In this document: in pieces, positions 6,561-12,474 of the stretch
Position numbering within the stretch: position 1 is the stretch's first letter
Layout of the letters: every line of letters starts with the position of its first letter
NCBI GenBank assembly: GCA_002350105.1
Contig: DEDT01000044.1
Coordinates: forward strand, 1 to 13,736
Source: Selenomonadaceae bacterium UBA2897
GTDB lineage: Bacteria; Bacillota; Negativicutes; Selenomonadales; Selenomonadaceae
DNA length: 13,736 nucleotides
Reading direction: 5' to 3'
Made by a program: the position numbers and the translations under genes
Notes under the pieces: generated by a model
Told to the model about the DNA's origin: nothing
The model's input: the letters and a program-made list of their open reading frames with translations, nothing else
Databases searched by the model: none

Positions 6561-7049
6561 ATGGAGATAGAACGACAGTTCCTGATAAAAGATATAGCAG
6601 TAGTTCCCGTAGACAACGCAACAGCAAAACATGAGATACAGCAAGGCTACTTGTCATTTGAGCCTGAACTGCGCATACGGCAGATGGACGATGCATATTT
6701 CCTGACATTCAAGTCCTCGGGCGGCCTTGTGCGGCGCGAAGAAGAAATCAGCATTACAGCAAGTGACTTTCATAATCTGCTGCCGCGCGTACAGGGTGAG
6801 ATGCTATGCAAGACGCGCTACGAAATACCAGTGCTTTCAAGCGACACGGCGGTATTCGATGTGTATCACAATGCTTTAAACGGTCTATGCATGGCAGAGG
6901 TTGAGTTCCCAACTGTGGAAGCAGCACAGGCCTTTACACTGCCAGCATGGTTTGGCAGGGAGATTACTTACGATGCACGGCTAACAGCTGCTAATCTGGT
7001 TAAGCATGGATGGCAATGGCTTAAAGATAGACTGGGGGAGAAAGGATAA
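6561..7049 (+). CDS. CYTH-domain protein (triphosphate tunnel metalloenzyme fold)
   Basis: This 162-residue protein matches the CYTH fold, whose members act on triphosphorylated substrates (tripolyphosphate, thiamine triphosphate, RNA 5' ends, or ATP for class IV adenylate cyclases). It starts with E2-I-E4-R-Q6, the E-x-E-x-K motif with Gln in place of Lys. The other tunnel residues are present: R-I-R at about 38-40, K in L-T-F-K-S, R-R-E-E-E-I near 58-63, an internal R-Y-E, and E-V-E-F near 113. ATG 6561 is preceded by AGGA (6550-6553). The stop overlaps the next ATG by one base (TAATG, 7047-7051), so the pair is coupled. The Lys to Gln change could alter catalysis. Confidence 0.85.
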   Translation: MEIERQFLIKDIAVVPVDNATAKHEIQQGYLSFEPELRIRQMDDAYFLTFKSSGGLVRREEEISITASDFHNLLPRVQGEMLCKTRYEIPVLSSDTAVFDVYHNALNGLCMAEVEFPTVEAAQAFTLPAWFGREITYDARLTAANLVKHGWQWLKDRLGEKG

Positions 7050-7633
7050 TGCCGGATATTGTGATACGTAAGGCTATGCCGCAGGATTCTGAGCAGCTGA
7101 GGGATATCTATGCCCCATATGTTGAGCAGACCGCGATATCTTTCGAGACGGAGGTGCCGACGGCGACGGAAATGATGCACCGCATGGAGAAAGTGCTGGA
7201 AAGGTATCCCTACCTCGTAGCGGCGTGCGATGACGGGATCCTGGGATATGCCTATGCGCATTCTTTCATCCAGCGGGCGGCGTATGACTGGTCGGTCGAG
7301 ATGTCCATCTATATGCGTATGGATGAACGGCAGCAAGGTGTAGGAGGCAGGTTGTATCGGATGATGGAAGATATCCTTCGTGCACAGGGAATCTTGAACC
7401 TGAATGCGTGTATTGCCGTGCCGAAAGAGCAGGCGGATGAATATCTTACGGACAACAGTATGAAGTTTCACGAGCACATGGGCTATACGCTGGTGGGCCG
7501 TTTTCATGACAGCGGCTATAAGTTCGGCCGCTGGTATGATATGGTCTGGATGGAAAAGATGATTGGAGAACATACGACGCCGGCACAGCCTGTCTGCACA
7601 TTTGATGCGGTGCGGGAGAAATTTGACTTGTGA
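7049..7633 (+). CDS. GNAT-family N-acetyltransferase (phosphinothricin acetyltransferase-like)
   Basis: This 194-residue protein is a GCN5-related N-acetyltransferase that transfers acetyl from acetyl-CoA to an amine. The N-terminal layout I-V-I-R-K-A-M-P-Q-D with D-I-Y-A-P-Y-V-E-Q-T-A-I-S-F-E, and the later Y-A-Y-A-H-S-F-I-Q-R-A-A-Y-D-W-S-V-E, are typical of the Pat/Bar/MnaT subgroup. The acetyl-CoA pyrophosphate loop is Q-Q-G-V-G-G-R-L-Y near residue 95. The C-terminal F-H-E-H-M-G-Y segment is also conserved, and about 20 extra residues follow the domain. Its start overlaps the CYTH stop, and GGGGGAG (7034-7040) is the ribosome binding site. Relatives act on phosphinothricin, methionine sulfoximine or other amino acids; the real substrate is unknown. 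Confidence 0.92.
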   Translation: MPDIVIRKAMPQDSEQLRDIYAPYVEQTAISFETEVPTATEMMHRMEKVLERYPYLVAACDDGILGYAYAHSFIQRAAYDWSVEMSIYMRMDERQQGVGGRLYRMMEDILRAQGILNLNACIAVPKEQADEYLTDNSMKFHEHMGYTLVGRFHDSGYKFGRWYDMVWMEKMIGEHTTPAQPVCTFDAVREKFDL

Positions 7634-7672
7634 GCAGACTATCATTTAGGCATGCGATGAGGAGGATGCAAT

Positions 7673-8059
7673 ATGCACGTATGGTTTTTCTATGATAAAT
7701 GGCTGGACTCATGTGGACATTCACACCCGGTATATTATGCTGTTACAGAGACTGGTGGCCATGTAACAAATGGTTCTACGCTGGCGCAGGCTATCTATAT
7801 GGCTCATGATTTAATAGCGTGCCTCACGATGCCGCCCTCCATTTGTGAAGATGAGATGCATATTTTGTCTGTTGATGAAGCAGCTGAGACTATGGAGCTT
7901 CCGGTCAATAGCCTTGTTATGGAACTCGATATTGATATAGAGCACTCGAAACACGGGATTTGGGTAAGGAAGGGCGATCCGTTGCCACTGAAAAAGGCTC
8001 CAACACGTATACGCATGCTGGAACGTGCCTTCTGCCTTTTATACAGAAATGGATTATAA
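7673..8059 (+). CDS. HicB-like protein without a HicA partner
   Basis: This 128-residue protein has an N-terminal segment resembling the HicB antitoxin fold (a degraded RNase H-like fold): Y-Y-A-V-T-E-T-G-G followed by N-G-S-T-L-A-Q-A-I-Y-M-A-H-D-L-I at about residues 21-48, which mirrors the usual P-G-x-x-x-x-G-D-T-x-x-E-A-x-x-x-A pattern. The rest is acidic in the middle with a basic tail. No HicA-type toxin gene (short, with a catalytic His) is visible on either side, and no clear DNA-binding domain is seen at the C-terminus, so an antitoxin role is not supported beyond the fold. ATG 7673 follows GGAGG (7661-7665). The assignment to HicB is a resemblance, not a firm call. Confidence 0.6.
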   Translation: MHVWFFYDKWLDSCGHSHPVYYAVTETGGHVTNGSTLAQAIYMAHDLIACLTMPPSICEDEMHILSVDEAAETMELPVNSLVMELDIDIEHSKHGIWVRKGDPLPLKKAPTRIRMLERAFCLLYRNGL

Positions 8060-8109
8060 GCTGAGTGTTATTTATTGGGGCTGCTTGGCAAACGGAAGGA
8101 ATGGAAATA

Positions 8110-8517
8110 ATGATGGAACATGGATGCGATTGCCATGAGCATGGTCATGGCCACGGGCATACGGCAGAAGAAATGGCTGCTTTGCAGGAGAAGCAGCGTC
8201 AGCTGGTGATATTAAAGCCGCATATGGTGAAGATACAGGCATTGCATGACAAGATTGATGCTGTGCTCAGCAAAGTGGAAAAAGATAATATCGGCCTGCT
8301 ACTGACGCAAAAGAAGAACTTGAAGGCTTTGCAAAGGGAGTACAGAGAGATTACTACAGGACAGCTGGCGCAGATGCTCCCACCTGCCGTTATGCAGGTG
8401 GAGCGGGAGTACATTGACAATATCGAGGACATCCTGCACCATGCCAGGCTGTTCAAACGTGGCTTACAAGGCAATGTAACGGCAGAGGTCGTCAAGAATT
8501 TGGAGCAAAGCCTCTAA
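8110..8517 (+). CDS. Small protein with a His-rich, possibly metal-binding N-terminus
   Basis: This 135-residue protein begins with a cluster of His and Cys residues (HGCDCHEHGHGHGH, residues 4-17), a pattern that often binds nickel, zinc or cobalt. The rest is predicted helical and charged, with likely coiled-coil character from about 24 to 80 (K-I-D-A-V-L-S-K-V-E-K and K-K-N-L-K-A-L). I do not recognise a family. I chose ATG 8110 because GGAAGGA (8094-8100) precedes it by nine bases; ATG 8101 is too near the site, while ATG 8113 is also possible. Its last 11 codons and 3' flank are part of a 68-bp repeat found again at 12015-12082. Confidence 0.75.
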   Translation: MMEHGCDCHEHGHGHGHTAEEMAALQEKQRQLVILKPHMVKIQALHDKIDAVLSKVEKDNIGLLLTQKKNLKALQREYREITTGQLAQMLPPAVMQVEREYIDNIEDILHHARLFKRGLQGNVTAEVVKNLEQSL

Positions 8518-8544
8518 TGTGGAAGTATGAATCAAAGGAGGAAT
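8477..8544 (+). repeat. 68-bp direct repeat, copy 1
   Basis: This copy covers the last codons of the His-rich gene (T-A-E-V-V-K-N-L-E-Q-S), its stop codon and the 3' flank through the ribosome binding site GGAGG. It matches 12015-12082 with a single mismatch (C at 8512, A at 12050). Homology stops abruptly at 8544, exactly where the HAD remnant begins. Confidence 0.95.
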
Positions 8545-8749
8545 GCTGCTTGACTACCTGCATGCGGATATCAAGGACACCTATGCCTTCGGCGATGCCA
8601 AGGTCGATATCCCCATGCTCGAAAAATGCGCCGTTGGCGTCGCCATGGCCAGTGGTGGCGACGAAATCAAGTCCATGGCGGATTATGTGACAGATGGCGT
8701 GGATGAGGATGGACTTTACCATGCGTTCCAGCATTTCCATCTGATTTAA
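8543..8749 (+). pseudogene. C-terminal remnant of a Cof-type HAD phosphatase
   Basis: The 68 codons encode only the end of a Cof/YidA-type HAD-IIB phosphatase: motif IV (Y-A-F-G-D-A-K-V-D-I-P-M-L), then G-V-A-M-A-S-G-G-D-E-I-K and A-D-Y-V-T-D, with a natural-looking terminus. Family members are about 260-280 residues and carry motif I (D-x-D-G-T), motif II and the cap domain upstream; all are missing. The apparent start ATG 8543 touches the GGAGGA of the repeat and is too near for efficient initiation. The coding remnant begins exactly where the 68-bp repeat ends, so the truncation is probably the result of a recombination or deletion at that point. Confidence 0.85.
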
Positions 8750-8772
8750 ACAGGTTGTAGGAGAAGTAAAAA

Positions 8773-9156
8773 ATGAGAATCGAACATGTTGCTATGTATG
8801 TCAATGATCTTGAAGGAGCCAAGCGTTTTTTTGAGATTTATTTGGAAGCTAACGCTAATGCTGGCTATCACAATCCAAAGACGGATTTTCGTTCTTATTT
8901 CCTGACTTTTGCTGACGGAGCCAGATTGGAAATCATGCATAAGCCGGATATGCAGGACCCGGCAAAGACATTGAACCGCACCGGCTTCATCCATCTCGCT
9001 TTCAGCGTTGGCAGTAAGGAAAACGTAGATACCCTAACAGCGCGCCTCAAGGCTGACGGCTATGAGGTAGTCTCCGGCCCGCGCACCACTGGTGACGGTT
9101 ACTACGAAAGCTGCGTAGTGGCACTGGAAGGCAATCAGATTGAGCTGACTGTATGA
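8773..9156 (+). CDS. VOC-family protein (glyoxalase/dioxygenase superfamily)
   Basis: This 127-residue protein is a single vicinal-oxygen-chelate domain with two beta-alpha-beta-beta-beta modules. The four usual metal ligands can be placed at H5 (I-E-H-V-A), E53 (R-L-E-I-M), H74 (G-F-I-H-L-A-F) and E124 (Q-I-E-L-T-V). The N-G-x-R-T or T-G-D-G-Y-Y-E-S region near residues 105-113 is typical of the glyoxalase I-like branch common in Bacillota. Such proteins isomerise methylglyoxal-glutathione adducts, bind antibiotics, or open rings; the substrate cannot be read from sequence. GGAG (8761-8764) precedes ATG 8773. It is a stand-alone gene between the HAD remnant and the second acetyltransferase. 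Confidence 0.92.
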   Translation: MRIEHVAMYVNDLEGAKRFFEIYLEANANAGYHNPKTDFRSYFLTFADGARLEIMHKPDMQDPAKTLNRTGFIHLAFSVGSKENVDTLTARLKADGYEVVSGPRTTGDGYYESCVVALEGNQIELTV

Positions 9157-9217
9157 TAATGCGTTGATTTTTCCTCGATAGTTCATCGTCATAATTCAAG
9201 AAAGAGGCGCAAAAAAT

Positions 9218-9805
9218 ATGTTACAGGAAACGGAACGCGAAAAGATGCTGCGCGGTGCGTGGTATGATGCGAATTTCGACAAGGCATTGATAGAGGAACG
9301 ACGTCGGGCAGAACTGGCGTGTCATGCCTTCAATCAGGCAGAGCCGGGGAGCGAGGCGCAGATGACTGCCTTGAAAGGGTTACTGGGAGGCAGCATACCT
9401 AAGGGAGTAACGGTTCTGGCACCGGTGTATTTCGATTACGGCAGTAGTTTTACGACGCTGGGTGAGGGCACGTTTGTCAATCATGGAGCTTACTTCATGG
9501 ATGGTGGTAGTATATCCATTGGGAGCAATGTCTTTATAGGACCATTCTGCGGTTTTTATACTGCGTCACATCCACTGGCGTTTGTCCAGCGCAATAAGGG
9601 ACTCGAAAAGGCATTGCCTATCAAAGTAGGTGACAATTGCTGGTTCGGCGCCAATGTGTCAGTGATGCCCGGTGTTACTATTGGCAGCGGTTGCGTGATT
9701 GCAGCAGGCAGTGTAGTGACAAAGGACATACCGGATAACAGCATGGCTGCCGGTGCTCCGGCTGTGGTAAAGAAGCACATCGAACAGGAAGGCGCACTGG
9801 TATAA
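9218..9805 (+). CDS. Maltose/galactoside-type sugar O-acetyltransferase (copy 2)
   Basis: This 195-residue protein is a second Maa/LacA-type hexapeptide acetyltransferase, with the catalytic His in T-A-S-H-P (H118) and the same G-D-N-C-W-F-G signature. Against copy 1 at 89-679 I count about 30 differences over 190 ungapped residues. Changes cluster at residues 29-62 (the N-terminal helical domain) and at 76-123 around the acceptor pocket, while the 124-188 segment is almost unchanged. The upstream DNA is not similar to that of copy 1. A short AGAGG (9202-9206) lies upstream of ATG 9218. Both copies look intact, so they may have different acceptors or timing. Confidence 0.95.
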   Translation: MLQETEREKMLRGAWYDANFDKALIEERRRAELACHAFNQAEPGSEAQMTALKGLLGGSIPKGVTVLAPVYFDYGSSFTTLGEGTFVNHGAYFMDGGSISIGSNVFIGPFCGFYTASHPLAFVQRNKGLEKALPIKVGDNCWFGANVSVMPGVTIGSGCVIAAGSVVTKDIPDNSMAAGAPAVVKKHIEQEGALV

Positions 9806-9856
9806 AGCTCACACCCCGGAATTTCTTGCCGATTATATGCAGGAGGCTCAGGCATC

Positions 9857-9961
9857 TTGTGTGAACTAGGTTTTACGGAGTTGTATACTTTTGATCATCA
9901 TCAACCCATTGCGCCATTTAATGAAATATTGACTGATGGAGATGACAACGATGGACGCTGA
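9857..9961 (+). CDS. Possible 34-residue small protein or gene scrap
   Basis: A frame from TTG 9857, with AGGAGG (9841-9846) ten bases upstream, encodes 34 residues containing G-F-T-E-L-Y-T-F-D-H-H-Q-P-I-A-P-F, which looks more like protein than chance sequence, and ends in an acidic tail. It overlaps the start of the DUF6429 gene by 11 bases, much as the yaiI-like gene overlaps its neighbour. The frame is also open upstream of the TTG, so it could equally be the C-terminal scrap of a lost gene. I do not recognise a family. Confidence 0.25.
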   Translation: MCELGFTELYTFDHHQPIAPFNEILTDGDDNDGR

Positions 9962-10223
9962 AAAATTGGATCAGTGTATTGGCGAACTGACGCTAGCCTT
10001 GATGTATCTGAATCGCTTTAAGGAAAGAAATGATTTATGCTGGCGTGCGTGGAAAGGCTATGATTTTGATGCCCTGGGGCGCTTGAAGGACAACGGATTG
10101 ATATATGACAGTAGCCATCGCAGTAAATCCGTTGGTCTTAGCGAAGAGGGTATTGCCAAGGCCAAGGAAATACTTGGCAAATTGGATATAGCAGATACAG
10201 ATGAGCCAACGGAAGAAAAATAA
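9951..10223 (+). CDS. DUF6429 family protein
   Basis: This 90-residue protein matches the DUF6429 pattern: an N-terminal L-T-L-A-L-M-Y-L-N helix, then R-A-W-K-G-Y-D-F-D-A-L-G-R-L with N-G-L-I, then K-S-V-G-L-S-E-E-G near residue 66, and a variable acidic tail. The layout resembles a small winged-helix-like domain, but no function is known. ATG 9951 was preferred over 9936 and 9942 because GGAG at 9938-9941 is spaced nine bases from it and no ribosome binding site serves the longer form. The deformylase-like gene follows after 17 bases, so the two are probably co-transcribed. Confidence 0.8.
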   Translation: MDAEKLDQCIGELTLALMYLNRFKERNDLCWRAWKGYDFDALGRLKDNGLIYDSSHRSKSVGLSEEGIAKAKEILGKLDIADTDEPTEEK

Positions 10224-10240
10224 AGAAAGGTGCTTTTCCT

Positions 10241-10654
10241 GTGGAACGGCCGATAATTCATGATCCGATTTTTTTGCAGCGGGTATCAGTGGCCGCTGAT
10301 AAGGGCGATTTAGGTATCGCTAGAGACCTGTCCGATACACTGCTTGCGCATCGGGAGCATTGTGCAGGACTGGCCGCTAACATGATTGGTGAGAGCAAGT
10401 GCATTCTTGCCGTCTTTGACGGTGCGGAAATTATCGTCATGCTCAATCCTGAAATCATCAAGCATAGTGCGCGTCAATATAAGACAGAGGAAGGCTGCCT
10501 TTCGTTGCCGGGAGAGCGGCCCGTCGGACGGTACGAGATCATCGAAGTCCGCTACCGTGATATGTCATTCCACAAACAACGCCGTCAATTTACGGGTATT
10601 ACGGCTCAGGCCATTCAGCATGAGATGGACCATTTTACGGGTAAATTGATATAA
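10241..10654 (+). CDS. Peptide deformylase-like protein (short clostridial type)
   Basis: This 137-residue protein carries the three deformylase motifs: motif I as G-L-A-A-N-M-I-G (about residues 43-50), motif II as E-E-G-C-L-S-L-P (about 83-90, with the metal-binding Cys), and motif III as Q-H-E-M-D-H (about 127-132, with two metal-binding His and the catalytic Glu). Deformylases remove the N-formyl group from new proteins. The usual motif I Gln is Met here, a change I recall from short deformylases of other Firmicutes. The protein ends soon after motif III, lacking the C-terminal helix of housekeeping enzymes, so this is probably an accessory copy. The start is GTG 10241, with AGAAAGG (10224-10230) upstream. 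Confidence 0.85.
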   Translation: MERPIIHDPIFLQRVSVAADKGDLGIARDLSDTLLAHREHCAGLAANMIGESKCILAVFDGAEIIVMLNPEIIKHSARQYKTEEGCLSLPGERPVGRYEIIEVRYRDMSFHKQRRQFTGITAQAIQHEMDHFTGKLI

Positions 10655-10714
10655 TCAAAACCATTGGGCACGAGTGGCAATATATTTGGTGAAGACTCGT
10701 CTTTAGTATGGCTC

Positions 10715-10743
10715 TTGCTACTGACTTCTCGATAAGGTAAAAT
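10715..10743 (+). promoter_or_regulatory. Promoter of the Rpn nuclease gene
   Basis: TTGCTA (10715-10720) and TAAAAT (10738-10743) are separated by 17 bases, and the ATG follows 42 bases later with GGGGG (10775-10779) as the ribosome binding site. Upstream, ACGAGT (10670-10675) and ACTCGT (10695-10700) form an inverted repeat with a long loop that might be a weak terminator of the preceding gene or an operator. Confidence 0.6.
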
Positions 10744-10785
10744 AGAGAAAGAAAAAGACTAGACGACCATTACTGGGGGCACAAC

Positions 10786-11688
10786 ATGACAGAAGAGGAA
10801 CAACGGCGGCATTTGCTGGAGGAATTGCAGGTAGATAAAATCAATCCAATGAATGATGTCCTGTTCAAGTTCGTTTTTGGTAAAGAGGAACGCAAGGGCA
10901 TCACGATTGATTTTCTGAACGCCGTGCTGGAGGAGTCGCTGGAGAATTCCATCAAGGATATCCGCTTCACGCAGACGGAGCAGGTGCCACAGAATGACGG
11001 CGGTAAGTTGACGCGCTTTGACGTGGCCTGCGAGCTGGACTCCGGCGAGGTCATTGACGTGGAGGTTCAGGTCATTAATTTTCAGAACATGCAACGCCGC
11101 ACATTGTACTACTGGTCACAGATGTATCTGACAGGAATTCTCAGTGGCGATGACTACAAGCACCTGCGCCCGGCCATCACCATCAACATACTGGGATTCA
11201 ACATCCTGCCGCAAACAGAGCCACACGCAATGTACAGCATTTACAATATCAAGACGGGTGACCGCCTGAACCGGGACATGGAACTGCATTTCCTGGAGAT
11301 TCCGAAATACACGCACAAGCCCATCAGTGAGATGACAAAGATGGAACGCTGGCTGGCCTATTTCGCCAACCAACTCAACAAGCAGGAAAGGGAGGAATTG
11401 GCCATGAGTGAAGCAGCAATCGGCAATGCCTACGATGCAGCAAACGCGTTCATGATGAACCCGCAGGACCGAATGAACTACGTAAGCCGCCAAATGGCCA
11501 TCATGGACTACAACTCCGGCATGAACGCTGCCGAGGAGCGCGGCGAGAAGCGTGGTGAGGAGAATGGCGAGCAACGGATGTCGGCACTCATGCAGCAACT
11601 ACTGTCTAAAGGACGCATGGATGATGCCTTAAAGGCTACGTCAGATAAAGAGTATCGACAAAAGCTCTACAAAGAGTTCAATCTTTAA
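10786..11688 (+). CDS. Rpn-family recombination-promoting nuclease (PD-(D/E)XK, transposase_31 type)
   Basis: This 300-residue protein belongs to the Rpn family (PD-(D/E)XK nuclease family transposase), of which E. coli RpnA is a Ca-stimulated DNA endonuclease that increases RecA-independent recombination. The N-terminal N-P-M-N-D-V-L-F-K-F-V-F-G is a family hallmark (residues 20-32). The nuclease core has D79 in R-F-D-V-A-C-E-L, and E93-V-Q95 in D-V-E-V-Q, where Gln replaces the usual Lys as in most Rpn proteins. The C-terminus has a charged repeat-like stretch (G-E-K-R-G-E-E-N-G-E) and a helical tail. The frame is intact and has its own promoter, so it may well be expressed. It often occurs in many copies per genome. 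Confidence 0.92.
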   Translation: MTEEEQRRHLLEELQVDKINPMNDVLFKFVFGKEERKGITIDFLNAVLEESLENSIKDIRFTQTEQVPQNDGGKLTRFDVACELDSGEVIDVEVQVINFQNMQRRTLYYWSQMYLTGILSGDDYKHLRPAITINILGFNILPQTEPHAMYSIYNIKTGDRLNRDMELHFLEIPKYTHKPISEMTKMERWLAYFANQLNKQEREELAMSEAAIGNAYDAANAFMMNPQDRMNYVSRQMAIMDYNSGMNAAEERGEKRGEENGEQRMSALMQQLLSKGRMDDALKATSDKEYRQKLYKEFNL

Positions 11689-11950
11689 TACATTCGGACA
11701 TATGGCGCCTCTAGGCTATATTTTAAACAGTGTCCCTGTGAATCACGATAAGGCAAATGCACCTTGTGATGTCAAGCAAGATCGTCATGAAGATAAGTTC
11801 CCTGTCTCATAAATGATATCTGCTAGCAATAAGGTACAGTTGGCATAATCGCCGTACAATATCGAGCCACGGAGCTAAATCTGTGGCTATTTTTATATGA
11901 AAATGGAGTAAATGCTAAAAGGCAGAAATTGTCTGCTGAGGTGTGTGCTG
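11689..11950 (+). other. Gene-poor stretch after the Rpn gene
   Basis: No complete gene is visible. A 36-codon frame from ATG 11702 to the stop at 11812 has no ribosome binding site and no recognisable motif. The terminator hairpin at 11865-11895 lies in the second half. The stretch leads into the chimeric scrap at 11951-12055, so it probably marks a rearranged border. Confidence 0.5.
11865..11895 (+). terminator. Rho-independent terminator
   Basis: AGCCACGGA (11865-11873) pairs with TCTGTGGCT (11880-11888), a 9-bp stem with one G-U wobble and a six-base loop, followed by a T-run at 11890-11894. It lies about 180 bases after the Rpn stop codon, the nearest upstream gene on this strand, so it may have belonged to a gene now lost. 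Confidence 0.75.
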
Positions 11951-12055
11951 ATGGGCTTTACAGAATTCACGGAACCTTTGCGGGAGCTCGTTGCTGGCCA
12001 AGCGTTGACCTGCCTAACGGCAGAGGTCGTCAAGAATTTGGAGCAAAGCATCTAA
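11951..12055 (+). pseudogene. Chimeric 34-codon scrap ending with the His-rich protein tail
   Basis: ATG 11951 opens a frame with GAGG about nine bases upstream. Its first 22 codons (M-G-F-T-E-F-T-E-P-L-R-E-L-V-A-G) are not related to anything else in the window that I can see. From codon 23 it runs in frame into the 68-bp repeat and ends with T-A-E-V-V-K-N-L-E-Q-S-I, the same tail as the His-rich protein at 8110-8517 apart from the last residue. The short length and the sharp joint suggest the 5' end of one gene joined to the 3' end of another. Expression of a 34-residue peptide cannot be excluded. Confidence 0.6.
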
Positions 12056-12082
12056 TGTGGAAGTATGAATCAAAGGAGGAAT
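12015..12082 (+). repeat. 68-bp direct repeat, copy 2
   Basis: This copy matches 8477-8544 with one mismatch. Here the shared ribosome binding site GGAGGA is followed by ATTATC and the ATG of the bPH_1 gene at natural spacing, so this side of the joint looks original, whereas in copy 1 the downstream gene is a truncated stump. Confidence 0.95.
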
Positions 12083-12086
12083 TATC

Positions 12087-12467
12087 ATGGGGCTGTTTGA
12101 TGAGCTGATGGGAAATGCTTCGGAAGTCGATTTGGATGATGTCAGGGAAGAGTGCCAGAAATTACTGGCGCCGGACGAGACGATTGAGCAGGCGTATAGC
12201 CTGCTGCGCGACAAGCTTCTGTTCACGAATCTTCGCCTGATTCTTGTTAATAAGCAAGGGGTCACAGGTAAGAAGGTTGAATTTCATTCCATACCGTATA
12301 ACAAGATTACGCACTTTTTCATTGAGACAGCTGGAAATTTTGAGATAGAATCTGAACTGAAATTCTGGATTGCCGGCATGGGCCAAGACCCCATCAAACT
12401 GACATTCGGCAAGGATCAGGATGTTTACAAGGTGCAGAGCGTCCTGACGCAGCATATTTCGGAGTAA
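12087..12467 (+). CDS. Bacterial PH-domain protein (bPH_1 / YvbH-like type)
   Basis: This 126-residue protein is a single bacterial pleckstrin-homology-like domain of the Pfam bPH_1 type. The typical features are M-G-L-F-D-E-L-M-G-N-A at the start, a region L-L-A-P-D-E-T-I-E-Q-A-Y, then D-K-L-L-F-T-N-L-R-L-I-L-V-N-K-Q-G-V-T-G-K-K at about 42-63 and S-I-P-Y-N-K-I-T-H-F after it, ending with an alpha helix. Its cellular role is unknown; no membrane segment is present. ATG 12087 follows GGAGGA (12075-12080), which lies within repeat copy 2. The chimeric SRAP gene follows after seven bases, so the two are likely co-transcribed. Confidence 0.9.
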   Translation: MGLFDELMGNASEVDLDDVREECQKLLAPDETIEQAYSLLRDKLLFTNLRLILVNKQGVTGKKVEFHSIPYNKITHFFIETAGNFEIESELKFWIAGMGQDPIKLTFGKDQDVYKVQSVLTQHISE

Positions 12468-12474
12468 GAAAGCC

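Noticed and set aside
7673..8517. Toxin-antitoxin pair formed by the HicB-like gene and the His-rich gene
   Set aside because: The second protein has no HicA features (it is long, helical and lacks the double-stranded RNA-binding fold pattern), so a pair is not supported.
9157..9217. Possible promoter before the second acetyltransferase gene (TTGATT with CATAAT)
   Set aside because: The two boxes are 20 bases apart and the matches are weak, so I do not list it.
11702..11812. 36-codon open frame after the Rpn gene
   Set aside because: There is no ribosome binding site and no recognisable motif; the length is within chance.
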